A DNA stretch of 64,000 nucleotides from Planctomycetota bacterium (GTDB lineage: Bacteria; Planctomycetota; B15-G4; SIAN01): contig JANQQL010000033.1 of the NCBI GenBank assembly GCA_028289345.1, forward strand, positions 310,001 to 374,000, given 5' to 3'. The position numbers were made by a program, and so were the translations under genes. Positions within the stretch are counted from its first letter, which is position 1, and each line of letters opens with the position of its first letter. Under the pieces are notes generated by a model that did not search any database, was not told the DNA's origin, and worked only from the letters and a program-made list of their open reading frames with translations. Of the stretch, positions 1 through 9,025 are shown in pieces.

Positions 1-95
1 CGGGCTCGACCTTCGTGCTGTGCATCCCTCAGGCAGTTCACACCAAGACTCCGACGGGGACAGCTCCCGTCGCTCTGTCGAAACCAGGCGAGTAG
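1..95 (+). CDS. C-terminal fragment of a sensor histidine kinase
   Basis: Only the last 30 codons are present, read in frame from base 3 to the TAG at 93-95. The fragment opens with GSTFVLCIPQ, which matches the G2 box and final beta-strand of the HATPase_c domain of histidine kinases. It is followed by a short Thr/Pro-rich tail. A receiver-domain gene starts 9 bases downstream, as expected for a two-component pair. The sensor domain, the H box and the signal sensed lie outside the window. The assignment rests on one motif and the gene context. Confidence 0.6.
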   Translation, partial: GSTFVLCIPQAVHTKTPTGTAPVALSKPGE

Positions 96-104
96 GAGCG
101 CGAC

Positions 105-482
105 ATGGCGGACTCGGTACTGATCATTGACGACGACAAGTGGATTGCCATGTCCACCGCCATGGTTCTGGAGGCCGAGGGCTTCGTGGTCCATTCGGCT
201 CTCAGCGGTTTGGAGGGCATCGAAATGGCAAGAGAGATTCAGCCCTCGATCATCTTGTTGGACATCATGATGCCGGAACTGGACGGCTGGGAGACCTTGG
301 AGCGAATGAAGGCGGATGAGGAGGTGGCCCCTCTTCCCGTGATTGTCTTCACCGCCCGGGAGCACCATCAGGGGAGGGCCAAATCCGCAGCGATGGGTGC
401 GGTCGAATACTTCCGCAAGCCGTTTCGACCGGAAGCGTTGATTCAGACCATTCGGCGCCACGTCCAACCAACACCCGCGTAA
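105..482 (+). CDS. Single-domain response regulator (CheY-like receiver)
   Basis: This 125-residue protein is a complete receiver domain with no output domain. The acidic pocket is D9-D10-D11, the phosphoacceptor is D53 in LLDIMMP, T83 is the switch threonine, and K105 lies in the RKPF motif. It would take phosphate from the kinase encoded just upstream and act through protein-protein contacts or a phosphorelay. The ATG has an AGGAG-type ribosome site 9 bases after the kinase stop, so the two are probably one transcript. Stand-alone receivers do not reveal the pathway, so the target is unknown. Confidence 0.9.
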   Translation: MADSVLIIDDDKWIAMSTAMVLEAEGFVVHSALSGLEGIEMAREIQPSIILLDIMMPELDGWETLERMKADEEVAPLPVIVFTAREHHQGRAKSAAMGAVEYFRKPFRPEALIQTIRRHVQPTPA

Positions 483-510
483 TCCCCGTCGTTGCACCAT
501 GAGCAAACGG

Positions 511-525
511 ACCCCATGATGGGGT
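511..525. repeat. 15-base palindrome at the transporter start
   Basis: ACCCCAT-G-ATGGGGT is a perfect 7-base inverted repeat around one central base. It lies between the response regulator stop and the GTG start of the transporter at 524. Its last two bases overlap that start codon. It could be an operator, a small hairpin masking the ribosome site, or chance. No promoter was identified next to it. Confidence 0.3.
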
Positions 526-1789
526 GGTGAGAACCTCGGGTCCCAAAGATTCGTTCCCAGTGGTGGTTGGCTGGTCGCTCTACGATTTGGCCAACACCGT
601 CTTCTACCTACTGGTCGTCACGATCTGTCTTCCCAAGCATCTGGCGGAACTGACCGGGGAAGAAAGTCGGATCAATGTGGGCTACCTGCCGGCGATGGTT
701 GCTTCCGCAATCCTTTGCCCTGCCTTTGGTGCAGTCCTGCAAAAGATCGGGGGAGCGAAAGGTTGGACCCTGGCCCTGACCGCCGGATGCGTGGCGTCCA
801 CCTTGGCCATGGCCGTTCTCGATTCTTGGGTGGCAATCAGCGCGGTCTTTGGATTTGGTCTGGTCTGCTACCAACTCGCCAGCGTGTCCTACCAATCCCT
901 GTTGCCCCACGTGGCGTCGCCGGCGAAGGCGGGCAGGGTTTCGGGGCTGGGAGTGGCCCTTGGATACCTGGGCAACGTGGTGGCTCTGGCTTTGCTGATT
1001 TGGACCGCCCTGGAGAAGACCCACGGAGTGGAGGCGGTGTTCTTCTTGGCTGCCCTTGCGTTCTTGCTCTTCACGATTCCCTTCGCCTGGTTCGTGCCGG
1101 CGATGGAGAAGCGAGGCAAGTTTCACGGGAAGCTCTTCGCCTCGGAGATCGCGGGAACTCTCGGCACCTTGCGACGCGTTTCCAGCCGCCGCGGCTTCGG
1201 CTGGTTTCTGATCGGCAACTTTCTGGTCTGTGATGCCATCAATACGGTCTTGTTGCAGGTGTCGCGCTACGCAGAGCACCCCTCGGGTTTGGGGCTCACG
1301 GTCGACGGCCGAACACGGCTGATGATCACCATCAACATTGCCGCGGTCGTCGGAGGACTGGTGATTGGCCGTCTCGCCGATCGGACCTCGGGCAAGGCCA
1401 TGACGATGTTCTCTGGCGCCTGCTTGGCCTTGGGAATTGCCGGAGCCGAGTGGGTTCCGGGCACGTGGTTCCGCCAGGGATCCATGGCGGTTCTGGGCGG
1501 GGTTGGAATTGCCGGTGTCTGGACCGCCGGAAGGTTGTGGCTGTTGCAGATGAATCCGGAAGAGGAGGCTTCCGAAGCCTTTGGAATGTATGGCCTGACG
1601 ATGAAGCTGTCACTGCTGAGTCTGCCGGCGTTTACCTTGTTGGTGGATGTGACGGAAAGTTACCGATCGCCGATTCTGTTGGTTGTGGCGATCTTGCTCT
1701 TGGGGCTCTTGGTCTGGTGGAGAACCCCGGCCGGTGTCGTTGCGGAGGCCGGAGCACCTCGGGAAGCACCCACGTCGAATCCCCAGTAG
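524..1789 (+). CDS. MFS transporter, UMF1/Atg22-like
   Basis: The product is a 421-residue integral inner-membrane protein with about twelve hydrophobic segments. The N-terminal GWSLYDLANTVFYLLVV matches the signature opening of the UMF1 (Atg22-like) branch of the major facilitator superfamily, where W-x-LYD-x-AN is typical. The loop AKAGRVSGLGVALGYLGN also fits the family. Substrates of bacterial members are mostly unknown. The start is one of two adjacent GTG codons (524 or 527), since no in-frame ATG is nearby. Its 3' end overlaps the convergent minus-strand gene by 130 bases. Confidence 0.85.
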   Translation: MVRTSGPKDSFPVVVGWSLYDLANTVFYLLVVTICLPKHLAELTGEESRINVGYLPAMVASAILCPAFGAVLQKIGGAKGWTLALTAGCVASTLAMAVLDSWVAISAVFGFGLVCYQLASVSYQSLLPHVASPAKAGRVSGLGVALGYLGNVVALALLIWTALEKTHGVEAVFFLAALAFLLFTIPFAWFVPAMEKRGKFHGKLFASEIAGTLGTLRRVSSRRGFGWFLIGNFLVCDAINTVLLQVSRYAEHPSGLGLTVDGRTRLMITINIAAVVGGLVIGRLADRTSGKAMTMFSGACLALGIAGAEWVPGTWFRQGSMAVLGGVGIAGVWTAGRLWLLQMNPEEEASEAFGMYGLTMKLSLLSLPAFTLLVDVTESYRSPILLVVAILLLGLLVWWRTPAGVVAEAGAPREAPTSNPQ

Positions 1790-3225
1790 TCCGATCCCTT
1801 CCCCGGCCGTGGTTCGCCATACCGCTGAACTAGGCGTTGCACCAGTTCGGCAACTGCCGGTTCCTTGGATTCGCGGAAGGCGCGAGTCATCCACAAAGCC
1901 CCGCCGCCCTTCTCATTCTTCGAGATTCGTGACCAGAGCACCGGCTCGGCGAGTTGGTCGAAGCGCTTCGTGGCGTTCTCCCAGCATGCGGTGCTGAGCC
2001 GGGAATGACGGAGGATGGTGTGGCTTTCCCAGCCGTGGCGCGTCAGCACCAGATCGGACCCTTCGGCCTCGTCGAACAAGCGGGTCGCCCACTCGACGCC
2101 CGCGTAGCGGTGTTCCCATTCGTTCACCTGGCGGAGGGAGAGAGTGAGGTTGGCGGCAACGAGAGCGACTCCGATCGCGAGAGCGCCCCGGGGAAGTCGC
2201 TGGAAAACACGCCCCCGATGCACGGCCCACCCCACGGTCAATGCGAGCACCGGAAGCAAGGACACGTAGTAGGCGCCCAGAGCACCTTCACGCATCGTGA
2301 ACGCAAAGGGAAGCGCGGTCAAAAACAACGCCGTGGTTGCCAGGCCGAGAGGGCGACGCCAGGCACCGCGGTCGGCCATCGCGAGTGAAGCCCCGCTCGC
2401 AACTCCCGCGGAGACGAGCAAGGGGGCCGGCCAAACGATCGTGGCGAGGAAGTTCTCCACCGTCCACGAACTGGTCACGATTTGCCAACTTCGTCGGGTG
2501 AGCGACGCGAAGCCGTCCAGTGCTACCCATGCGCCGATCGAGGCCAGGAGCAAGAAGAGCGCAGCGATTCCGACATTGCGCGGAGTCTCCCAACCTCGAT
2601 CCTTGCGAAAAGCCCACAGAACTGCGGCCGGAATCCAGAGGACCCCGGACAGATGGGATCCAATCAACCCGAACAGGAGCAAGCTAGTCGTGAGCGCGCT
2701 TGCGGCATCGCCCGGCCCGCGCGCCGTGGCGACCAACAGCGCCACCGCCGCAAACAGGAGGTGCAAGCCATGAACTTCCACGCACGTGGAGAAGAACCAG
2801 TAGCTGCAAGAAGTCCCCATGAGCACCGACGCCAGCAACGCGGCGGCGAACCCGCAGCCCATCCGACGTCCCGCGAGAAAGGTCACTCCCACGGCAACTG
2901 CCGCGGGAATCGACGAAAGCAGATGCAAGCTGGGCTCGGCATCGCGACCCAACCATCCTTGAAACAGCCACCGGAAGAAATGGCCGACCGGGAGATACAA
3001 CACGTGATGACGCCACCATTCCCCTGCGTTCACGCTTTCGATAAGGAAGCGTCCATCACTGAAGTATCCGTCCTGGCGAAAGACTCGATACAGGGTGAAG
3101 AACCCGACGCTGACGAGCAGGGCCCCGAGGAGGTCGCGACCGGTTGCAGTGTCCCCGACGTGAGCGGGTACGTTGTGGTGAGCGTGACTTGCCGTTGCGA
3201 CGACTCGTTCTGGGGTCTGGAGCAT
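1660..3225 (-). CDS. Polytopic membrane protein, GT-C glycosyltransferase-like
   Basis: This is a protein of about 521 residues with many hydrophobic helices and a soluble C-terminal third. After the first helix comes an acidic loop with FSDGRFLIE, followed by YLPVGHFFRWLF and a multi-helix core. That layout recalls GT-C (GT39/DUF2723-like) glycosyltransferases, which use lipid-linked sugars and carry acidic residues in the first external loop. This is an architectural match only. I placed the start at the ATG at 3225, five bases after the upstream stop, although the frame stays open to 3369. The C-terminus overlaps the transporter gene on the other strand. Confidence 0.6.
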   Translation of the reverse strand: MLQTPERVVATASHAHHNVPAHVGDTATGRDLLGALLVSVGFFTLYRVFRQDGYFSDGRFLIESVNAGEWWRHHVLYLPVGHFFRWLFQGWLGRDAEPSLHLLSSIPAAVAVGVTFLAGRRMGCGFAAALLASVLMGTSCSYWFFSTCVEVHGLHLLFAAVALLVATARGPGDAASALTTSLLLFGLIGSHLSGVLWIPAAVLWAFRKDRGWETPRNVGIAALFLLLASIGAWVALDGFASLTRRSWQIVTSSWTVENFLATIVWPAPLLVSAGVASGASLAMADRGAWRRPLGLATTALFLTALPFAFTMREGALGAYYVSLLPVLALTVGWAVHRGRVFQRLPRGALAIGVALVAANLTLSLRQVNEWEHRYAGVEWATRLFDEAEGSDLVLTRHGWESHTILRHSRLSTACWENATKRFDQLAEPVLWSRISKNEKGGGALWMTRAFRESKEPAVAELVQRLVQRYGEPRPGKGSDYWGFDVGASRGAPASATTPAGVLHQTKSPKSKIATTNRIGDR

Positions 3226-3230
3226 CCGGA

Positions 3231-3623
3231 CTACGAGGAAGGCTCGCGGGTCGTCGGCAAGGACAAACGATTCACCCGCTGCAACAGATCGGGCGGAGGC
3301 GGATCGCAAGTGAGGTCGTACATCACTTCCTCCAGTGGCTCGGGAAGGTAAGACCAATCCCTCTCCCATTCGTTTTCTGCAAGCACGAAGTCACTCACGG
3401 TTTCCCGGTTGTCTCGATGGTTCCCGCTGGGAGAGTTCAGGAACGACAACAAGGCCACGAGGGCCCCACGAACCGCAAGCGGGTCCGGAGGACTTTGATC
3501 CAAGCAGTCATAGAACCGATGGAGCAAAGGCGGGAGCTCGGGAGCGACTGAGCGACGTCGTGACGCCGCGCAACTCAGGGAGAAGATTCTCTCGAATCGA
3601 CGGATGGGCGGGGGCTGTGCCAC
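3231..3623 (-). CDS. Small hypothetical protein
   Basis: The frame encodes 130 residues. The region ALVALLSFLNSPSGNHRDN and the acidic stretch LPEPLEEVMYDLTCD look like ordinary folded protein rather than a shadow frame. The ATG at 3623 would overlap the preceding protease gene by 49 bases. The first 25 residues are Arg-rich and may be untranslated, with the true start near the protease stop at 3575. It sits between the protease and the GT-C-like gene, five bases upstream of the latter. No family recognised. Confidence 0.5.
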   Translation of the reverse strand: MAQPPPIRRFERIFSLSCAASRRRSVAPELPPLLHRFYDCLDQSPPDPLAVRGALVALLSFLNSPSGNHRDNRETVSDFVLAENEWERDWSYLPEPLEEVMYDLTCDPPPPDLLQRVNRLSLPTTREPSS

Positions 3624-4522
3624 GGGGAGGACTCCTGAGGTGCAGCTTCTGGGTGTCCGTCAGATAGCGCGAGATTCCTCTGCAACGCGGTTTCACAAAT
3701 TTCCCGCCAGGCTCGAAAGGCCGACGGGCTCAGCGGCTGGTAGGCATCCTCCTCGAGCCGATCGAGTCCGGAAAGAGATTCCTGCAGGGGAGGCGGGACG
3801 GGGATCGTGCCACGAGCTGCCTGGAGCTCCAGTTCCCGGATCAGGGCCGACTGCCCCTGACGACGCCCGGCGCCCAGGAGAGCCAGCATCAACGCGAATG
3901 CGACGATCCACAGCGGAACACCGCCGATCGGCTCCGGGATCAGCAGGAGCACCAGCGGAAGCGCCAGAGCGCACAGGGACGCAACGCGAACCGCGAGGCG
4001 GCTGGCCACGAGCCAGGGCAGTTGAAAACCGAGGAACGCCCGGAGAATTCGGGCTCCGTCCAGGGGAAAGGCGGGGATGAGGTTGCCGATTCCCATGCAC
4101 AGGTTGATCCACAGAGCCACCTGGATCCAAGAGGCCATCGTCGAGGGAGCCGGGAGCAGCGTCGCCCCGAGGGCGAGCAGGGCCGCGAGTAACCCATTGG
4201 AGAGCGGTCCCGCGAGGGCAATCCAAAGCTCATCCGCGGGTCGTCGAGGAGGATGCGTCAGGTAAGTCCCGTTGAGGAGCGGTCCCAAGAGGAGAAACCC
4301 GACGGGTATGCCGCGCCAACGAGCGGCGACGGCATGGGCCAACTCATGGACCAGCAAGCTGAGCAGCGCGATCCCCAGAAACGTTCCGTTCCAGGTCAGA
4401 CGCACGCGTCCCCCGGAGGTCCCACTCCAGGCCAGAAACAAGCTCAGGAGGACCAGAAAACCGACGTGAACGCGCAGGGGGAACGGGCCGATGCGGCCAC
4501 AGTGGAGGATCCAGCGACTCAT
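3575..4522 (-). CDS. Site-2 protease family (M50) membrane metalloprotease
   Basis: This 315-residue polytopic protein belongs to the intramembrane zinc metallopeptidases. The zinc motif HELAH is at 59-63, and the third ligand lies in NLIPAFPLDGARIL with D155. Both sit inside hydrophobic segments. The compact form, with no PDZ domain or CBS pair visible, resembles SpoIVFB-like members that cut membrane-bound regulators or clear signal peptides. The last 80 residues form a soluble, Pro/Ser-rich tail. The gene is 33 bases downstream of the repeat-protein gene and probably shares its transcript. The substrate is unknown. Confidence 0.9.
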   Translation of the reverse strand: MSRWILHCGRIGPFPLRVHVGFLVLLSLFLAWSGTSGGRVRLTWNGTFLGIALLSLLVHELAHAVAARWRGIPVGFLLLGPLLNGTYLTHPPRRPADELWIALAGPLSNGLLAALLALGATLLPAPSTMASWIQVALWINLCMGIGNLIPAFPLDGARILRAFLGFQLPWLVASRLAVRVASLCALALPLVLLLIPEPIGGVPLWIVAFALMLALLGAGRRQGQSALIRELELQAARGTIPVPPPLQESLSGLDRLEEDAYQPLSPSAFRAWREICETALQRNLALSDGHPEAAPQESSPWHSPRPSVDSRESSP

Positions 4523-4555
4523 GGGGGCCAGGTTACGCGATCCCGGCCCCGGGGC

Positions 4556-6508
4556 TCACTCGGTTCGCGCCGCCACGTCCTGGCGGGCGTGCTCGCCCGA
4601 GGCCAGCCCCACCGTCACCGAATCTCCGATCGACTCCAGGGACTGGTTGTCGGCCGCTGGATCAACCAGCTGCATCACGTACTGCCCCTGAGGAAGTCCG
4701 CGGATGCTGAAGTTGCCTCCGCTGTCGGTGACGAGCACCATCCAAAGAGAGTCGTCCGGAGTGCGCAGCAGCACTCGAGCCGAAGCCAGGGTCTCGCCGG
4801 TCGCGTCTCGAGAGGTGCCGGAAATGCTGCCACCGCCACCCATGATCATTTGGCCCAAGCGCAGGTCGGTGTCGTTGCGGACTTCAATGGGACCCATGGT
4901 CCGAGCCGGACGACCCGGGCCGTCGAACACCAACACCTGGAGCCCCGGCGACAGGGTGTGCAGCTGAAACTCCCCTTGATCATTGGTGGACACGACCATC
5001 CGCGACGTTCCCGTGAACAAGCCTGCCAACGCCGGAGGTGGCGCTGCTTCGCCTTCGAACGCCGTGACCCGAATGTCCGAGAGAACCGTACCTCGCGAAT
5101 CCACCACGGTCCCTCCGACGCTCCCGCCGGCGGTCATGGTCAACGAGACGTCATCCAAGTTCTCTCCCGGCCCGATGACCACTTCCTGGCTTCGTGCCGG
5201 CGCGTATCCACTGGCGGTGATGCGGACCTGGTAGCGACCCGGGGGCACGCCTTCCGCCTGGTAGGTGAGACTGCTGCCGTCCACTCGGCCGCGAACTCCC
5301 GCGAACGGAAGCAGACGACCTCGATCGTCTCGACGCAACAGGGTCACTTCCGCGTCCTGAAGGAAGCTGTCCGCTTGCAAGCGTCCCGAGATCGCTCCGG
5401 CGAACTCGGCCACGACTTGCACCGGACGGCTACCCGCTTCTCCCGTCGCGAGACCACGTTGCACCATGCCCGGGCTGGTCAGCTCCAATCGGTAGGAACC
5501 GCGGGGAACCGGTCCCAAGCGAAACTCCCCGGCCGGATCCACGGTCCCCGTGGTTCGGTCACCGGTCGAGCCTTGGCGGTCACTGGGAATGGCGGTGACT
5601 TGGGCGTTCACCACGGGTTTGCCAAAGGTGTCGATGACCGTCCCGACCAAGAACGAGTTGGCTTCGGCCAGGACTGCGTTGACCATCGCCACTTCTCGAT
5701 TGTTGTCCTCGAGGGTGACCCGACCTTCCCAAGAGGCGTAGCCGGCTTTTTCCACGAGCACGTCATGGTGGCCGAAATCGGCTCCCAGGAGCCGTGCCAC
5801 GCCGTCCTCTCCGGTCTCGCCGTGAAAGTCCGGACGGCACATGGACTCCGCAAAGTCCTCGCCCAGATCGCGCACGGTCACCCGTGCATCCGTGACCGGA
5901 TTCCCATCCTGGTCCTGGACCGACACAGGAAACATGCGTCCCTTGGAAAGCTGAACAAAGCCCAGATTGTGGTGCTTGCCGCGGCGAATGGCGATGCGCG
6001 GCCCCTGCCAACGCTGGTATCCGTCGGCCAATGCCATGACTCGCACTTGCCCCTGCATTTCCGGAAGTTCGACCTCGAACGATCCGTCGCGGCGAGTGGT
6101 GTCCTCGGCCAGAATCTCGAAGTGCTTGGCGCCTTCCTCTTTATGGGCGCGAATCACCGCCACTCGGCCTCCGGAGAGCGGGGTCCGATTGATCCCTCGC
6201 AGGGTTCCCGAGAAACGGGCGATGGGGGGCAACGGATCCGACTCACGAGACTCCTCGCTGGACTCCTTGTCGACACGGGGAACCGCCGGGGACGATCCCA
6301 AGGAGGCCGTCTTCGGCTCCATGGACTCCTCTTCCGCGACTTCGTTCCCCTCCTCTCCCGGAAGCAGAGCCATGACCCGAGCATGGATGTCCTCCAGATT
6401 GAGTTTCTCCCGCAGTTCCGGCTTGGCCGAGATGATCAGCGCTCCGAAGACGAGGAGAAACGTGAAGAAGGTGGCGAGGAAAATGAAGATCGGCGCCTTG
6501 GAATTCAT
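4556..6508 (-). CDS. Membrane-anchored carboxypeptidase-regulatory-like repeat protein
   Basis: The 650-residue product begins with a hydrophobic helix (about residues 6-28) that would act as a signal anchor. An acidic Ser/Glu-rich linker follows, then about six consecutive beta-sandwich modules with the pattern SGTV-D..G.PV..A.VTA...D..GEFRL..VP.G.Y.L. This pattern is typical of CarboxypepD_reg-like (Ig-fold) domains, used in large surface proteins for adhesion or scaffolding. No catalytic motif is visible. The frame runs open to 6832, but the upstream part is low-complexity Pro/Arg, so I chose ATG 6508. Confidence 0.8.
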   Translation of the reverse strand: MNSKAPIFIFLATFFTFLLVFGALIISAKPELREKLNLEDIHARVMALLPGEEGNEVAEEESMEPKTASLGSSPAVPRVDKESSEESRESDPLPPIARFSGTLRGINRTPLSGGRVAVIRAHKEEGAKHFEILAEDTTRRDGSFEVELPEMQGQVRVMALADGYQRWQGPRIAIRRGKHHNLGFVQLSKGRMFPVSVQDQDGNPVTDARVTVRDLGEDFAESMCRPDFHGETGEDGVARLLGADFGHHDVLVEKAGYASWEGRVTLEDNNREVAMVNAVLAEANSFLVGTVIDTFGKPVVNAQVTAIPSDRQGSTGDRTTGTVDPAGEFRLGPVPRGSYRLELTSPGMVQRGLATGEAGSRPVQVVAEFAGAISGRLQADSFLQDAEVTLLRRDDRGRLLPFAGVRGRVDGSSLTYQAEGVPPGRYQVRITASGYAPARSQEVVIGPGENLDDVSLTMTAGGSVGGTVVDSRGTVLSDIRVTAFEGEAAPPPALAGLFTGTSRMVVSTNDQGEFQLHTLSPGLQVLVFDGPGRPARTMGPIEVRNDTDLRLGQMIMGGGGSISGTSRDATGETLASARVLLRTPDDSLWMVLVTDSGGNFSIRGLPQGQYVMQLVDPAADNQSLESIGDSVTVGLASGEHARQDVAARTE

Positions 6509-6660
6509 CGAAATTGAGCTCGAGGTTGGCTTGGTCAATGGGCTAGTCGGGTTCCTCCTCGTTATCGGCTGAGGTTGGGGGCCGGGCTGAAGTCTGGCCT
6601 GAGGGCAAACCCGTCGGGAAAAGGTTTCCGACCCAGCTCGGGGGGAACCTGGCCCCGAAC

Positions 6661-7350
6661 TCAGTGCGCCAAGAGAGTGGGCGCGAGTCGTTCGTAGAGC
6701 TCGGCGGTTGCCCGGCAGTCCCGCAGGCAGTAGTCGGCGATCAGGTCCAACTGGCCGTCCCGATAGGAGCGCTCGACCTGGGAGCCATCCAGCATCACCT
6801 TCGGAGATTCGATGCCAAAGCGGCGGCACCAATACTCAAGACTGAAGCGATCGCGCAGCGCCCCCTGAAAGGTCAACACTTCCATCAGGTCGACGTGCTC
6901 CGAGCGGTCGTAGCGCGGCGGGACCAGGTTTCGAGAAGGGGTGATGCCGAGCATGGCCGAGCGAATCATCAGAACCGGACCGTCGTAGGTGCGTCCACAG
7001 TACGTGACGATCTTTCCGTAGTGCTGAATCCGGCTCCAAAACGCCGCCAGCATTTCCGCTTCGCTGCCGCGAAAAATAAACGCGCCGTCGCGACGTCCTG
7101 ACCAAGGCTCCCACTGGTTGCCTTCGCCCTCGACCAGGATCGCCCCCCGTTGCTCTTCCAGATTGTGGATGCCGATGGCAATGATCTGTCCACAACCGGG
7201 CGTCAAGGCGAGACGATCGGGGACCAGCGCCCGCTGCTGATCGTCTCGACAACGCTCCAGCAGGTACCCACGGGTGGCTTCGTCGAGGTGTTCCCACCCA
7301 ACGCCCACCACCTCGATGTCAATCGCTACGGTTGCTCCCGATCGGGCCAT
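6661..7350 (-). CDS. Stand-alone PolB-like 3'-5' exonuclease
   Basis: The predicted 229-residue protein is a DnaQ-fold exonuclease related to the proofreading domain of family B polymerases, without a polymerase domain. ExoI is seen in AIDIEVVGV near the N-terminus, ExoII lies in the GRTYDGP region, and ExoIII is YCLRDCRATAELYE near the C-terminus, with the catalytic Tyr and Asp. The stretch EYWCRRFGIESPKVMLDGSQ fits the same family. It probably trims DNA or RNA ends using two metal ions. ATG 7350 precedes the conserved core; an upstream ATG at 7401 would add 17 residues. Confidence 0.85.
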   Translation of the reverse strand: MARSGATVAIDIEVVGVGWEHLDEATRGYLLERCRDDQQRALVPDRLALTPGCGQIIAIGIHNLEEQRGAILVEGEGNQWEPWSGRRDGAFIFRGSEAEMLAAFWSRIQHYGKIVTYCGRTYDGPVLMIRSAMLGITPSRNLVPPRYDRSEHVDLMEVLTFQGALRDRFSLEYWCRRFGIESPKVMLDGSQVERSYRDGQLDLIADYCLRDCRATAELYERLAPTLLAH

Positions 7351-7425
7351 GGGGGAATGATACCGTGGCCTCGGATGCGGACACCAAGATCCTGAGGGCA
7401 CCCGGCGGAGAAACGCGGTCGAGTC

Positions 7426-7671
7426 TCAGTGGCAGTGGGAGCAGCCGGATTCGTCGTCGCGCTCGATCATCCCGCAGCCGTTGGGCATGCCATCGTTGGC
7501 GCCGGTCCAAAGCGTGGGGGCGTTGGGAGAGGTCGTACGCAACGCCACCCGCGGCATCTGGCGGGCCGTCTTCGAGGAACCGCAGTCGCAGGTCACTTTG
7601 GAACGTGCGCTTTTCACGAGCTGTTCAAACTCGTTTCCGCAGGCTTCGCATCGATAGTCGTAGAGTGGCAT
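7426..7671 (-). CDS. FmdB-family zinc ribbon protein
   Basis: This 81-residue protein starts with MPLYDYRCEACGNEFE, the hallmark of the FmdB/CxxC_CXXC_SSSS regulatory family. A first CxxC pair is followed by CDCGSS, completing a zinc ribbon, and the tail holds extra Cys and His residues (ESGCSHCH). A GGGAG ribosome site precedes the ATG. FmdB was named as a putative regulator of formamidase operons, but most homologues have no known function. It lies 52 bases below the MFS gene and 75 bases above the exonuclease gene in the same direction. Confidence 0.9.
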   Translation of the reverse strand: MPLYDYRCEACGNEFEQLVKSARSKVTCDCGSSKTARQMPRVALRTTSPNAPTLWTGANDGMPNGCGMIERDDESGCSHCH

Positions 7672-7723
7672 GGTTGGCTCCCTTGGTCTTCCCTCTCTCT
7701 TTCGACGGAAGTCGTTCCCGACC

Positions 7724-9025
7724 TCAGTCTTTTTGCGCGGGCTGCAGCGCCCGAACCTGGGAGTGCTCGCGAGTGTCGGGCAGCGCGGCGAATGCGATGG
7801 CTCCCAGGAACGCAGATCCCCCGATCATCGGCCAGAACCAAAGGGGGCCAAGACTGGGCAAGAGTTGTCCCGCCGCCGTGGGCGCCAAAACCAACGCCAT
7901 CCCGTGGACCAAGCCGAACATCGCCATGTAGCGCGCTCGTGAGTTCACCGGTGCGATGTGCGTCACAAAGGCAAGGGCCGAGGGAGCAAAGCACATCTCT
8001 CCCGCGGTGGTGATGATGACTCCCAAGAACGCCGCGTCCACCGTAGGAAAAACACCCACGACCACCAAGCCCAAGCCGGTCAGGACAGCGCCGACAATCA
8101 TCACGTGGTGCGCCGAAAAGCGCCGCAGACGCAAAGAGAGTAGGTACTCGAAGCAGACGATCAGTGCGCCATTCAAGAACAGCAGCGCCCCAAAGACTGC
8201 CGGTGGCTGCAGCAATCGCTCCGCCATTCCTGGCACCAGAGTCTGGACCGCACTGGCATACGCCCCAGACAGAGACGGCAAGTGGTCTCGCAAGTGGATG
8301 GGGAGGGTGAAGAGAACCTGAAAGTACGCACTACTGACGGGGAGAAGTCCCAGGCAGAACCACAAGAACACTTTGTTGAAACGGGTTTTCGGTTTGTCCG
8401 TGGGGATCGGCGGAGCTTTCAGAGAAGGACGAGTTTCCGGCAAGAACAGAGCCGCGATGGCGGCAAACGCTGCCGTCGTGCATGCGTTGATCGTGAAGAT
8501 CCAGCCGTACATTTGATGAGCGGCAAGCAGGCCCCCGAGAAAGGGTCCCGTGGCGTGTCCAAAGTTGACCACCGTGCGCTGCAATGCAAACACCGGGAGT
8601 CGGCGCGCGGGCTCGACCAGATCGGTCAGCATGGCTGTCACCGCCGGTCGGTACGCTTCGGCAAACAATCCGACGAAGAAAATCCCCGTGAGCAACGAAC
8701 CCAGCTCCCGGCAACGCGACAGGGCAAAGATGGCAAGAGAAGCTCCGCTCATCACCAGCACGATCGAGCCGCGGCGACCAAGGCGATCGGCAAGCAGCCC
8801 GGCGGGATAGGCAGAAATCGTGGCTCCCAGGGCGTAGAAGCTTCCGGAGGAAAGTGCCGTTCGCTCATCGAAGCCACGATCGCGCAGATACAAGGTCAAC
8901 ATCGGGCCCACCATGACGCCCAAGCGATTGACCAAGACCGCGGAAAGCAGCACCCAAATGGGGCGCGGATACCCGAGCAGGATCGGATGCTCCGGTCGGT
9001 CGCGGTTGGCGGAGATGGTGGTCAC
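7724..9025 (-). CDS. MFS transporter
   Basis: The 433-residue product has about twelve transmembrane helices. Signature loops are visible: GLLADRLGRRGS after helix 2 (the MFS G-x-LaD-r-x-Gr-r motif) and a central hydrophilic loop around KPKTRFNK. It would be a proton-coupled uptake or efflux pump of unknown substrate. The frame is open to 9505, but I place the start at GTG 9025. That codon shares GTGA with the stop of the preceding secreted-protein gene, a junction type used repeatedly in this genome. Confidence 0.85.
   Translation of the reverse strand: MTTISANRDRPEHPILLGYPRPIWVLLSAVLVNRLGVMVGPMLTLYLRDRGFDERTALSSGSFYALGATISAYPAGLLADRLGRRGSIVLVMSGASLAIFALSRCRELGSLLTGIFFVGLFAEAYRPAVTAMLTDLVEPARRLPVFALQRTVVNFGHATGPFLGGLLAAHQMYGWIFTINACTTAAFAAIAALFLPETRPSLKAPPIPTDKPKTRFNKVFLWFCLGLLPVSSAYFQVLFTLPIHLRDHLPSLSGAYASAVQTLVPGMAERLLQPPAVFGALLFLNGALIVCFEYLLSLRLRRFSAHHVMIVGAVLTGLGLVVVGVFPTVDAAFLGVIITTAGEMCFAPSALAFVTHIAPVNSRARYMAMFGLVHGMALVLAPTAAGQLLPSLGPLWFWPMIGGSAFLGAIAFAALPDTREHSQVRALQPAQKD

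Noticed and set aside
4253..6517. 754-codon open frame on the plus strand
   Set aside because: It is antisense to the beta-sandwich repeat gene and rich in His, Arg, Gln and Gly with no domain, which is typical of a shadow frame in high-GC DNA.
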